From a virus: a stretch of 48,117 nucleotides of DNA. The stretch spans positions 1 to 48,117 of IMG/VR virus record IMGVR_UViG_3300031772_001484. The stretch is one strand, 5' to 3'. Both the position numbers and the translations under genes were made by a program. Below the pieces are notes generated by a model. It made no database searches and was not told the DNA's origin. It was given only the letters and a program-made list of their open reading frames with translations. Positions 16,694 to 23,544 of the stretch are shown here, piece after piece; the stretch's first letter is position 1, and each line of letters starts with the position of its first letter.

Positions 16694-17377
16694 ATGAAGA
16701 AATATATCCCATCAGAAGAAGAAATTAAAACTATCCTTAAGATGTATAATAAAGATTTCATTGGTAGTCAAACAATTTCGGAAAAAATAGGATTAAATAA
16801 ACAACAAGTGTTAAGAATACTTAAAGAAAATGGAGTTAAATTAGGTCCATCCGGTAGACGAAATATTGGTGGTAAAAAAGTTTCTGATAAAAAATGGAGA
16901 GACTCTAATAAAGAGTATATGTCTAATAAATCCAAAACTTGGTACGAACAAAACAAAGAACATCGTAAAGAATACATTAAAGAATATCATAAAAACAATA
17001 TTGATAAGATTAGAAAGACAAAACGTGATTACGAAAGAAATCGTAAAGCGAGAGACCCCCTCTATAAATTAATCTCTAATTTTAGAACTGCGATATATCA
17101 GGTATTAAAGGAGAGTAATGTGGAAAAGAACAAACACTATTTTGATATACTACAATACACGCCTGAACAACTAATAACACATTTAGAGAATAAATTTACA
17201 GATAAAATGACGTGGGACAATTACGGTGAGTGGCATGTAGATCATAAATTACCTATAACTCATTTTAATATCTCTGAGATGGGGGATAGTGAATTTATAA
17301 AATGTTGGTCCTTAGATAACCTACAACCAATGTGGGGTGATGAAAACATTAAAAAATCTAATAAATTACTTGATTAA
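16694..17377 (+). CDS. HNH homing endonuclease, free-standing
   Basis: This 227-residue protein has an N-terminal helix-turn-helix region (about 15-45, with SQTISEKIGLNKQQVLRILKENG cut at its core as SEKIGLNKQQVLRIL), a long Lys/Arg-rich linker and a C-terminal HNH domain. In the latter, EWHVDHKLPITHFN supplies the histidines and NLQPMWGDENIKKSNK the Asn/His-side residues. Such enzymes cut related genomes lacking the gene and so spread themselves. It has its own promoter-like motif after the capsid terminator, so it is a stand-alone insertion beside a conserved target gene. It overlaps the convergent gene at 17366 by 12 bases. Confidence 0.88.
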   Translation: MKKYIPSEEEIKTILKMYNKDFIGSQTISEKIGLNKQQVLRILKENGVKLGPSGRRNIGGKKVSDKKWRDSNKEYMSNKSKTWYEQNKEHRKEYIKEYHKNNIDKIRKTKRDYERNRKARDPLYKLISNFRTAIYQVLKESNVEKNKHYFDILQYTPEQLITHLENKFTDKMTWDNYGEWHVDHKLPITHFNISEMGDSEFIKCWSLDNLQPMWGDENIKKSNKLLD

Positions 17378-17575
17378 AGTCCTAATTGATTTTGATATCA
17401 CTTCAGATTCACCAATAGTGAACACTCCTTTAGAATGTGCTGATTTAATCGCCTCAATAAGGTAATACAAAGCGTGGTCATTATTCATTGTTGATAACAT
17501 CAATTCTAATTGATCCTCATTAATTAAATTTATTGTTCCAAATAAATTACCATAATTTGTATTTTCTTTTTCCAT
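17366..17575 (-). CDS. Small conserved-looking protein
   Basis: This 69-residue protein of unknown function has a clear coding character, with helical C-terminal half HALYYLIEAIKSAHSKGVFT followed by ESEVISKSIRTL. It is convergent with the HNH gene (12-base overlap) and divergent from the gene at 17611. No TATTTATA motif is found in its own direction, so it may be expressed earlier. Confidence 0.65.
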   Translation of the reverse strand: MEKENTNYGNLFGTINLINEDQLELMLSTMNNDHALYYLIEAIKSAHSKGVFTIGESEVISKSIRTLIK

Positions 17576-17590
17576 ATTTAAAATATAAGA

Positions 17591-17598
17591 TATTTATA
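17591..17598 (+). promoter_or_regulatory. Late-promoter-like motif TATTTATA
   Basis: TATTTATA lies 12 bases before the preferred ATG at 17611 and supports that start over the ATG at 17533. Confidence 0.5.
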
Positions 17599-17610
17599 AT
17601 ATATAATCAA

Positions 17611-18492
17611 ATGGATAGACTTAGTAAAATTATAAAAAAAGTAATTATAGAGACCACTAGCGATAGCCGTGGATCTAGAGGGTCGTATGTTACACCATTG
17701 CTACCTGGGTATAGGGAATTTGAAAAAAATCAAATGGCACCATTTACTGAATATGTAACTGATTGGGATGACGCCTCTTTAGATCATGATAGTTTAGATG
17801 GTAAAATGTCCGCAGATTCTAAAACCATACAAAGAAAAGAAAAAAAAGCTGAAAAAATTCAAAAATTTATAAAAAATAATCCTGACAAATTTGCTTGGTC
17901 TGATGATGCGGGAATTATGAATTCATTACCATTTCATAATACAGATGCCAAACCTATAAAAAATTATGACCCAAAAAAAACAACGGTAAGTTTAGGTGGG
18001 GTTGTAAAACAAATAACAAAAAAAATTAAAGAATCAATTAACGATTATGATTTAAATTACCCACCATTAAATCAAAATAGGGTTGAATTTTTAGAAAAAG
18101 TCCCATTTAATAAATGGATTGAGATTTCTGACAAAGGAACTATAAATGAAGATCTTGCCGTTTGGTTTGGTAAAAAGAATAAACCTAAGGGATCTTCCCA
18201 ACCAAAAGGACCTTGGGTTAACATTTGTAGTAAAGTTGACGGTAAACATCCCCCTTGTGGACGACAAGATACCTCTAAAGGTTCATACCCTAAATGTAGG
18301 GCGGCTGGAGTTGCTGGTAAAATGAGTGATTCTGCAAAAAGATCTGCTTGTCAACAAAAAAGGTCTGCTGAGAAAAAAGACACACAAACAGGAAAAGGAC
18401 AAAAACCAATAATGACATCATATAAAACAAAAAAGGAATCCGTAGATTCCTTAGTTGATAATATTTTATTTGAAATTAGAAACTCGGTCTAA
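17611..18492 (+). CDS. Putative internal head protein with DUF5872-like C-terminus
   Basis: This 293-residue protein starts at 17611; the earlier in-frame ATG at 17533 would overlap the divergent neighbour and put the promoter motif inside the gene. The first 14 residues MDRLSKIIKKVIIE form an amphipathic leader ending in an (I/L)-x-E site and align position by position with the leader of the protein encoded at 18966-19427. This looks like a T4-type capsid-targeting sequence. A Lys-rich middle is followed by a cysteine-bearing basic domain (about 200-275) with WVNICSKVDGKHPPCGR, YPKCRAA, SACQQKRS and Lys/Gly-rich tail, resembling DUF5872. It may be packaged and ejected with DNA; that is inferred. 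Confidence 0.72.
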   Translation: MDRLSKIIKKVIIETTSDSRGSRGSYVTPLLPGYREFEKNQMAPFTEYVTDWDDASLDHDSLDGKMSADSKTIQRKEKKAEKIQKFIKNNPDKFAWSDDAGIMNSLPFHNTDAKPIKNYDPKKTTVSLGGVVKQITKKIKESINDYDLNYPPLNQNRVEFLEKVPFNKWIEISDKGTINEDLAVWFGKKNKPKGSSQPKGPWVNICSKVDGKHPPCGRQDTSKGSYPKCRAAGVAGKMSDSAKRSACQQKRSAEKKDTQTGKGQKPIMTSYKTKKESVDSLVDNILFEIRNSV

Positions 18493-18894
18493 GATATTAT
18501 GTAGAGAGTTAGTAATTTGTGAATTAATCTCACCCTCATAATTAAGTCTTCTCTTATCTGCCTCAAGATCAAAAATATATGTTAATCTTTCCCAATCCCT
18601 ATCATGTAGTTTAACATTATAATTATAAACGTGATTAGTTATTTCAACTCTACGATCTGTCATTGTTATGAAAATTTTCATATCGTCATTTTTAAGATAA
18701 CGTTTGTCAGACATTGGGGCTATCATAAATTCAGTATTTTTATGTTGAATTATTTTAAGACATATTTTAAAACATGTCTTTTCATATGATAGGGTTTCAT
18801 CTTGATAAGTTGGTATAATACTTGAAGATTTTTTTGACCAAATATAAAATTTAAGTTTTAATCTACTAAAAAATCTTTTTATTTTGTTTTCCAT
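18466..18894 (-). CDS. Conserved-looking protein of unknown function
   Basis: This 142-residue protein has a basic aromatic N-terminus (FFSRLKLKFYIWSKK) that could touch membrane or nucleic acid, a beta-rich middle (FMIAPMSDKRYLKNDDMKIFIT, cut here as two strands flanking KRYLKNDD) and a charged helical end with DRDWERLTYIFDLEADKRR. No family is recognised. Its 3' end overlaps the convergent gene at 17611-18492 by 27 bases. No late-promoter motif lies upstream, though the region has TTTG-rich sequence. Confidence 0.65.
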   Translation of the reverse strand: MENKIKRFFSRLKLKFYIWSKKSSSIIPTYQDETLSYEKTCFKICLKIIQHKNTEFMIAPMSDKRYLKNDDMKIFITMTDRRVEITNHVYNYNVKLHDRDWERLTYIFDLEADKRRLNYEGEINSQITNSLHNILDRVSNFK

Positions 18895-18965
18895 ATTTGT
18901 ATAAAGTTTATGTATCTACAAATATAGTGATATTATTTGAATAAAAAAATATTTTTAAAAAAAAA

Positions 18966-19427
18966 TTAACAATAAGCTCCAGAACAATGTCTTTTACCGT
19001 CAAGACCTTTAATCTTACCTTTACATACTTGAACAGCGTGGCCATTTGAATATGCGGAGGGGTACACGTCATATTTTGCCTTTGCTGAGGCTTTACCCCT
19101 TGCACAAAGAGGAGTTCCTGTTTTTTTACGACCTTCCATCATGACCATGTCTTCATCATCCATGTTCATCTCCATATTATCTCTTTCAGTCTCATTCATT
19201 AAAAAATCAAAAACTTGATCCATGTTATTTTTTGATTCTGAAATATGATCTTGTGCCCAATCATGTCCATTATCTAAAATAGATTCAACCATGTCTTGGT
19301 CCATATCTAATAATATTTCACATTGTCTTTTCATTTGTTCTAAATTAGAAAAGAACATATATCTTTGAGATTTTTCTTCGTGTGTTTCTCTAATAACTTT
19401 TTTTATAATTATATCTAAATCTCTCAT
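18966..19427 (-). CDS. Putative internal head protein with Cys/Lys-rich C-terminal motif
   Basis: This 153-residue protein begins MRDLDIIIKKVIRE-T, a leader that matches the one at 17611 and ends at the same residue number (E14) in an (I/L)-x-E site. The acidic Met-rich middle (DNMEMNMDDEDMVMMEG) precedes a basic C-terminal domain with GTPLCARGKASAKAKYDVYP, VQVCKGKIKG and a final CSGAYC. The (K/R)AKxKxxVYPSAY...VCKGK motif recurs in T4-like phage proteins. The gene begins 4 bases after the stop of 19432-20061 and is probably cotranscribed with it. A DNA-binding protein packaged in the head is a reasonable guess. Confidence 0.72.
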   Translation of the reverse strand: MRDLDIIIKKVIRETHEEKSQRYMFFSNLEQMKRQCEILLDMDQDMVESILDNGHDWAQDHISESKNNMDQVFDFLMNETERDNMEMNMDDEDMVMMEGRKKTGTPLCARGKASAKAKYDVYPSAYSNGHAVQVCKGKIKGLDGKRHCSGAYC

Positions 19428-19431
19428 AATA

Positions 19432-20061
19432 CTAACTATTTAATCCGTTACCTCCTAGTGTAACTGCGTTCATTTGAATTACCTCAGTACCATAATTATC
19501 CGTCCATACTGGATGAGGTGGTTCTACAGATACTGTTGTGGTTCCTCCTGACGTACATACTACAACACATACGTCCTCAGCTGCGTTTGCACTTCTTGGT
19601 GGTTCTGGTTCTGGTTCTTCTCCACATTCTTCACAATTTGCATATTCTCCTGAAACGTAATGATAATTTGTTTCACCCTCTTCACTTAATCCCACAAAAG
19701 TTGCACAAAATGGTGTTTCAAAACCAAATTGTATTTCATAAGTAATACCTGTTGTAGGAAGACCATATTCAAGACAAAAGTTAGTCGCTTCTATATTAAT
19801 TTCATCTTCTGTACCACATATTATAAAATTAAAATTTAAAGTTCCTCTTCCATCATCAACTAAACACTCACAACAATCTCTATAATCAATTAAATCATAG
19901 TAATAACCTGTCGTTATAGAACTTTCTGTTACTGCCTCAACAGTACCGCAAAATAGATTCTCACCTTCACCAAACCTTATTGAACCACCCAACACTAACG
20001 TTACAGCGGAAACAATGTATTGATCATTAGTTAAACATTGATTTATAATATAATTTGGCAT
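19432..20061 (-). CDS. Cys-rich tail or adhesion protein with C-terminal cassette
   Basis: This 209-residue acidic protein is beta-rich and contains about 14 cysteines, with repeated pieces ending Y-x-DCCECL and YANCEECGEE. A Pro/Glu linker (EEPEPEPP) leads to a C-terminal segment of about 25 residues, HPVWTDNYGTEVIQMNAV, LGGNGLN, that is shared with the 51-residue product at 20132-20287. The shared segment may be an attachment or tip-assembly signal. A TATTTATA motif lies 15 bases upstream. A virion surface role is likely but the exact fibre or decoration identity is unknown. Confidence 0.65.
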   Translation of the reverse strand: MPNYIINQCLTNDQYIVSAVTLVLGGSIRFGEGENLFCGTVEAVTESSITTGYYYDLIDYRDCCECLVDDGRGTLNFNFIICGTEDEINIEATNFCLEYGLPTTGITYEIQFGFETPFCATFVGLSEEGETNYHYVSGEYANCEECGEEPEPEPPRSANAAEDVCVVVCTSGGTTTVSVEPPHPVWTDNYGTEVIQMNAVTLGGNGLNS

Positions 20062-20076
20062 TTTAATTTGTTTTTA

Positions 20077-20084
20077 TATAAATA
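20077..20084 (-). promoter_or_regulatory. Late-promoter-like motif
   Basis: Reads TATTTATA on minus, 15 bases before the start at 20061. Confidence 0.5.
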
Positions 20085-20149
20085 TCTTATTTAGTTGTTT
20101 AATTCGTTTTTTTATTTAATAAATATCTCGTTTAGTTGTTTAATCCGTT
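20080..20149 (-). repeat. 29-bp duplication carrying a gene end and promoter motif
   Basis: Copies at 20080-20108 and 20121-20149 match at 26 of 29 positions. The right copy is the true end of the gene at 20132 (codons for NGLNN and stop) plus the start of a TATTTATT motif at 20118-20125. The left copy encodes a vestigial NELNN and stop without any gene in front of it. This looks like the scar of a lost paralogous gene. Confidence 0.8.
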
Positions 20150-20287
20150 AGGTCCTCCAAGTACGACCATGTTTAATTGAGTGAATGGAGTACCATATCC
20201 GTCAGTATAAACAGGGTGTGGAGTGTCTTGAGACTCATATGTTCCATCACTACAACCAGATACGTTAAATCTTATTATATTTGCCAT
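20132..20287 (-). CDS. 51-residue protein sharing the C-terminal cassette
   Basis: A short reading frame starts at 20287 with ATG overlapping the stop of the upstream gene (TAATG), a strong sign of coupled translation. The sequence opens MANIIRFNVSGCSDGTYES and continues HPVYTDGYGTPFTQLNMVVLGG and GLNN at the end. The last ~27 residues match the C-terminus of the protein at 19432-20061 (HPV-[YW]-TD-x-YGT...LGG...NGLN). It consists of little more than this cassette, so it could be a minimal tip or capping protein. Confidence 0.7.
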   Translation of the reverse strand: MANIIRFNVSGCSDGTYESQDTPHPVYTDGYGTPFTQLNMVVLGGPNGLNN

Positions 20288-21747
20288 TATTTTTCATTAA
20301 CAATTTGAAATTTTATTTGTCTTTTGTAAGTATTAACTTGTCCTGACGTTGTTACTTGTATGTCAATGTAGTATTCGTTAGGTATTTTATCCCTCGTGTC
20401 AAAGATAAAGTAGTATTCATTTGGTGTTCTATTTAACTCAGTCCAATCCTGTACCGCAACTTCAGTTTGACCTTCACGAACATATATACGGTATTTACCA
20501 TCAATATTTGGTAATTGTTTGTTTGTGGTATAAGCCTCTTTAATTATAACACCAACTTTTCTAATATCCGAGTTTATTATTTTTTCGTTTTGTTTGATTC
20601 CGTAATAGTTAAACCCATATTGTGATGGGTCATTTGTGTTTGTCCCAATTTGGATTGATTTCTTAATTGTATAAAGTGTGAACTCATTTATTTGGTTAGG
20701 TAAAGAAAAACCATTTAATTTAATGTCAGACCAAGTATCGGTAAACATGCAAGGAGTTTTATACCCAATAAGTGCCGGTATTGTAATTTCATACACACCT
20801 TTTGTCCTTAAACAAGATTGTAAATTTACTAATCCAACGATCGGTATTCCAGAAGAATCACTAATTGTTACTTTTGGTGCGTAATCCAAGTTTTTAAAAT
20901 CACCATCTTCATATATATACAAATATAATTTGTTAACTTTTCCCAATGAAAAACTATTCCTGTTGTCAAGAATTAGATCGTCATAGGTAGTTTCAAGGTA
21001 TGGCTCGTAAAACGTCTGTGTGTGTCTTGTAAAGAAACCTACGGAGTATGATCCGGTGGTTCCTGTTAAGTTCTCAACACCCGGAAGATAAGCAATTCCC
21101 CATCCAACAGGATTTACAATTCCACCAATTAATAAATTATTAATTTCTTGTGTCATATCAAACTCAATATTTTCATTACCAAATTCAAAATGTTGTAAAT
21201 CTACTATTGTTAAAGCTGAAAATGGGAACGTCCCTCCGTTAGTATTATCGTAAATGCCCGGTTGTTCCCAATTATCTAATGTTGTCGTTTGGAACCAATT
21301 TGATGGTCTAACAGAATATTCTTTATTATACCCCAATTGTTCGGGAATATTATAATAATCATATCCAACCCCCTCATCCCAATATTGTGGTTGATCAACG
21401 TCATAATCTTTTGGTGGAATTCTAAATAAAATTAAATCAAATGATGTTGCTCTTAATGACCCATCCGGCATGCTCGTATTTAACAAATCTTTACTAAAAT
21501 ATGACGTGTTTGTCATTTTTAAGATGTGTTTCATATTATTCCCACATTCTGTTGAAATGACTCCTGTTGATAATTTTTCTTTAAGCAACGATAAGTCCAA
21601 ATCAAAAATAAAACGAGAGTATCCGACTGGTGTTGATAGACCACCATCACCATAATAAAGTTGAACTACGGGATTTCTACCAGTATTTACATAACTATTA
21701 TAAACAATAGTGTTGTTTCTATTGAAGTAAGAATTATTAGTTGACAT
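20287..21747 (-). CDS. Putative virion structural protein
   Basis: This 486-residue protein is beta-rich, with many aromatic and Asn residues and no signal peptide or membrane span. The N-terminal half contains VQLYYGDGGLSTPVGYSRF and FDLDLSLLKEKL; the C-terminal ~100 residues look like an immunoglobulin- or fibronectin-type beta domain (KVGVIIKEAYTTNKQLP, YRIYVREGQTEVAVQDW, DIQVTTSGQVNTYKRQIKF). No family can be named with certainty. It follows the baseplate spike gene and has its own TATTTATA motif 12 bases upstream, so a baseplate-associated or fibre-associated role is likely. Confidence 0.65.
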   Translation of the reverse strand: MSTNNSYFNRNNTIVYNSYVNTGRNPVVQLYYGDGGLSTPVGYSRFIFDLDLSLLKEKLSTGVISTECGNNMKHILKMTNTSYFSKDLLNTSMPDGSLRATSFDLILFRIPPKDYDVDQPQYWDEGVGYDYYNIPEQLGYNKEYSVRPSNWFQTTTLDNWEQPGIYDNTNGGTFPFSALTIVDLQHFEFGNENIEFDMTQEINNLLIGGIVNPVGWGIAYLPGVENLTGTTGSYSVGFFTRHTQTFYEPYLETTYDDLILDNRNSFSLGKVNKLYLYIYEDGDFKNLDYAPKVTISDSSGIPIVGLVNLQSCLRTKGVYEITIPALIGYKTPCMFTDTWSDIKLNGFSLPNQINEFTLYTIKKSIQIGTNTNDPSQYGFNYYGIKQNEKIINSDIRKVGVIIKEAYTTNKQLPNIDGKYRIYVREGQTEVAVQDWTELNRTPNEYYFIFDTRDKIPNEYYIDIQVTTSGQVNTYKRQIKFQIVNEK

Positions 21748-21759
21748 TTATGTTTTTAT

Positions 21760-21767
21760 TATAAATA
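21760..21767 (-). promoter_or_regulatory. Late-promoter-like motif
   Basis: Reads TATTTATA on minus, 12 bases before the start at 21747, directly after the stop codon of the upstream gene. Confidence 0.5.
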
Positions 21768-23312
21768 TCAATTAATTCGAATATATTGATTAAGAATTGA
21801 ATTATCGGCATCTTGTAGGATTTTGTTTATTTGACTCAACTCCGTACCATCAACCCCTATTGGGATTGGCGCTTCATTTATATTATGAACATGTGAAGAT
21901 AAAAACTTAACAATTAGTGTTAATAGTTTCATTAGCTCATCCCCCCTAACCATAGGGTCTGTATTTTCAAGTATGTTATCGGTAAAATAAGGTTGATCAA
22001 TACCATATAAAGTTTCTTTTGGTTCTAAAGTAATTTTAGATCTTGATGGAATGTCCGATTTGTGAGATAATAAATAAACAAAATCCGCACCTATTGTCCC
22101 ATAAGAAATTGGAGTTGGGGTAAACACACTTTGTCTTAAAGTTGAGGTCTCCGGAGTTAATTGTTGTCCAATAATATTTTTATTCCAAACAAGAACACTA
22201 CCAGATTGTTCGTCAGATGGTAACAGTTTAATTTTTTTCTTGAAATTAGCGACCATATTATAATCTGTTGATACTGATGAATCTAACTTATCTATATTAT
22301 CCTTAGAGGGTCTAAAATAGAATGGAAATTGATCTTCAATGTTGGTATTGTTTTGTGGTGGGTATTGATCATATCCTTTAATATTGATTTTACCGTCATT
22401 AACACCATTTATAAATTGGTTAATTATTTTAACCCCATCATCTAATGTTTTTCCGGTAAATACTAAGGTATATTCTGGCGCCCCCTTATATTGGTCTAAT
22501 GGTGTATCCATTTCAATTACGGTTGATTGGGTTTCTGGTTTTGGCATTAATGAAAATAATTTAACACTACCATCATAAAACGTTGACCCGGTTATACCTC
22601 CACCAATAGTATTACCCGTAATTGTGCCCTCATTGGTTATTTCCCACTCAATAAGTTTTTTAACTAATTTTGGTTTGTTTAAAAAAAACTTTTTAATAAT
22701 GGGATTTAATTCTTTTTTTTCTAAATCAAAGGTAGATATTTGTAAAAAACTTCTATTTTGTCTTGGTGTTGGTAGATTAAACCCATCGGTTTGAGTCTCA
22801 ACATTTTTACCAGATCTAACTAAAACTTCATTTGTTTTAACAATAACATCTGCGGTGCCTCGACCCAATAATGCATTATCTCCTGGCTCTGGATATATTC
22901 CCCTAACCTCAGCTTTTGTTTCAGTACTAATACGATCTTTTAAATCGTTTGCTTGTTTTAAGAATGAACCACTAGTTAACATAGATTCGGCATTGTGCCA
23001 GTCTTCAAAACTATTGTTTTGTGGTCTTGTTATTGGCCCTTGAATATAGAATTTATTATTATCTACTCTTTGTAGTTTGTTATAATAAAATATATGGATA
23101 TATTCTTTCTCTTTTGGAACTTGACTAATATAATAAGGTATTAATGGTAAATAAATTAATGGGTCTTTTTGTGTCCAAATATCATTTTCCTCATTCCAAT
23201 CCTGAGGTAGTAAATCTTTCTCAGTTTCCGTAATAGGTACCGCCCTAACTCTACCCAACATTAATGGGTCTTGATTGTTAACTACGTAACCTTGAAATAT
23301 TCCTTTACTCAT
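21768..23312 (-). CDS. Baseplate protein with gp5-type OB-fold
   Basis: This 514-residue protein starts MSKGIFQGYVVNNQDPLMLGRVRAVP (signature G-x-V...DP...GRVR), the pattern of the N-terminal OB-fold of T4 gp5 and related central baseplate spike proteins. The rest lacks an obvious lysozyme domain or the glycine-rich triple beta-helix of T4 gp5, so the spike or lytic part may be on another protein. The C-terminal part is helical (VRGDELMKLLTLIVKFLSSHVHNI, split around MKLLTLIVKFLSSH). It overlaps the next gene's end by 8 bases and belongs to the baseplate transcript. Confidence 0.7.
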   Translation of the reverse strand: MSKGIFQGYVVNNQDPLMLGRVRAVPITETEKDLLPQDWNEENDIWTQKDPLIYLPLIPYYISQVPKEKEYIHIFYYNKLQRVDNNKFYIQGPITRPQNNSFEDWHNAESMLTSGSFLKQANDLKDRISTETKAEVRGIYPEPGDNALLGRGTADVIVKTNEVLVRSGKNVETQTDGFNLPTPRQNRSFLQISTFDLEKKELNPIIKKFFLNKPKLVKKLIEWEITNEGTITGNTIGGGITGSTFYDGSVKLFSLMPKPETQSTVIEMDTPLDQYKGAPEYTLVFTGKTLDDGVKIINQFINGVNDGKINIKGYDQYPPQNNTNIEDQFPFYFRPSKDNIDKLDSSVSTDYNMVANFKKKIKLLPSDEQSGSVLVWNKNIIGQQLTPETSTLRQSVFTPTPISYGTIGADFVYLLSHKSDIPSRSKITLEPKETLYGIDQPYFTDNILENTDPMVRGDELMKLLTLIVKFLSSHVHNINEAPIPIGVDGTELSQINKILQDADNSILNQYIRIN

Positions 23313-23544
23313 TTCCCTTTAATCTAGATGTATATTCTTTATGTAATAAATTATATGTGTTTTCTAATTTATCTAAATGGTGAGTTAATTTAATAACTGT
23401 GTTTTTTGCCATTTCAAAATCTTCTTTAATAAAGTCCATAGCCAAGGTCAAATCTTTATTAGACCTTTCTTTATGTTCTTTGATTATTTGTAAAATCTCA
23501 ACCGATTTTACTTTTTTTTCATTAATACTAAATGAACTTTCCAT
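23305..23544 (-). CDS. Small coiled-coil protein in the baseplate operon
   Basis: This 79-residue protein is almost entirely helical with heptad-like spacing (KSVEILQIIKEHKERSNKD, VIKLTHHLDKLENTYNLLHK). It overlaps the preceding gene by 17 bases and the following one by 8, which indicates tight coupling. It could be an oligomerisation or assembly factor for the baseplate; the family is unknown. Confidence 0.65.
   Translation of the reverse strand: MESSFSINEKKVKSVEILQIIKEHKERSNKDLTLAMDFIKEDFEMAKNTVIKLTHHLDKLENTYNLLHKEYTSRLKGNE

Noticed and set aside
17533-17610. Upstream start for the gene at 17611
   Set aside because: It would overlap the divergent gene and place the TATTTATA motif inside the coding region; the start at 17611 gives a leader matching that at 19427.
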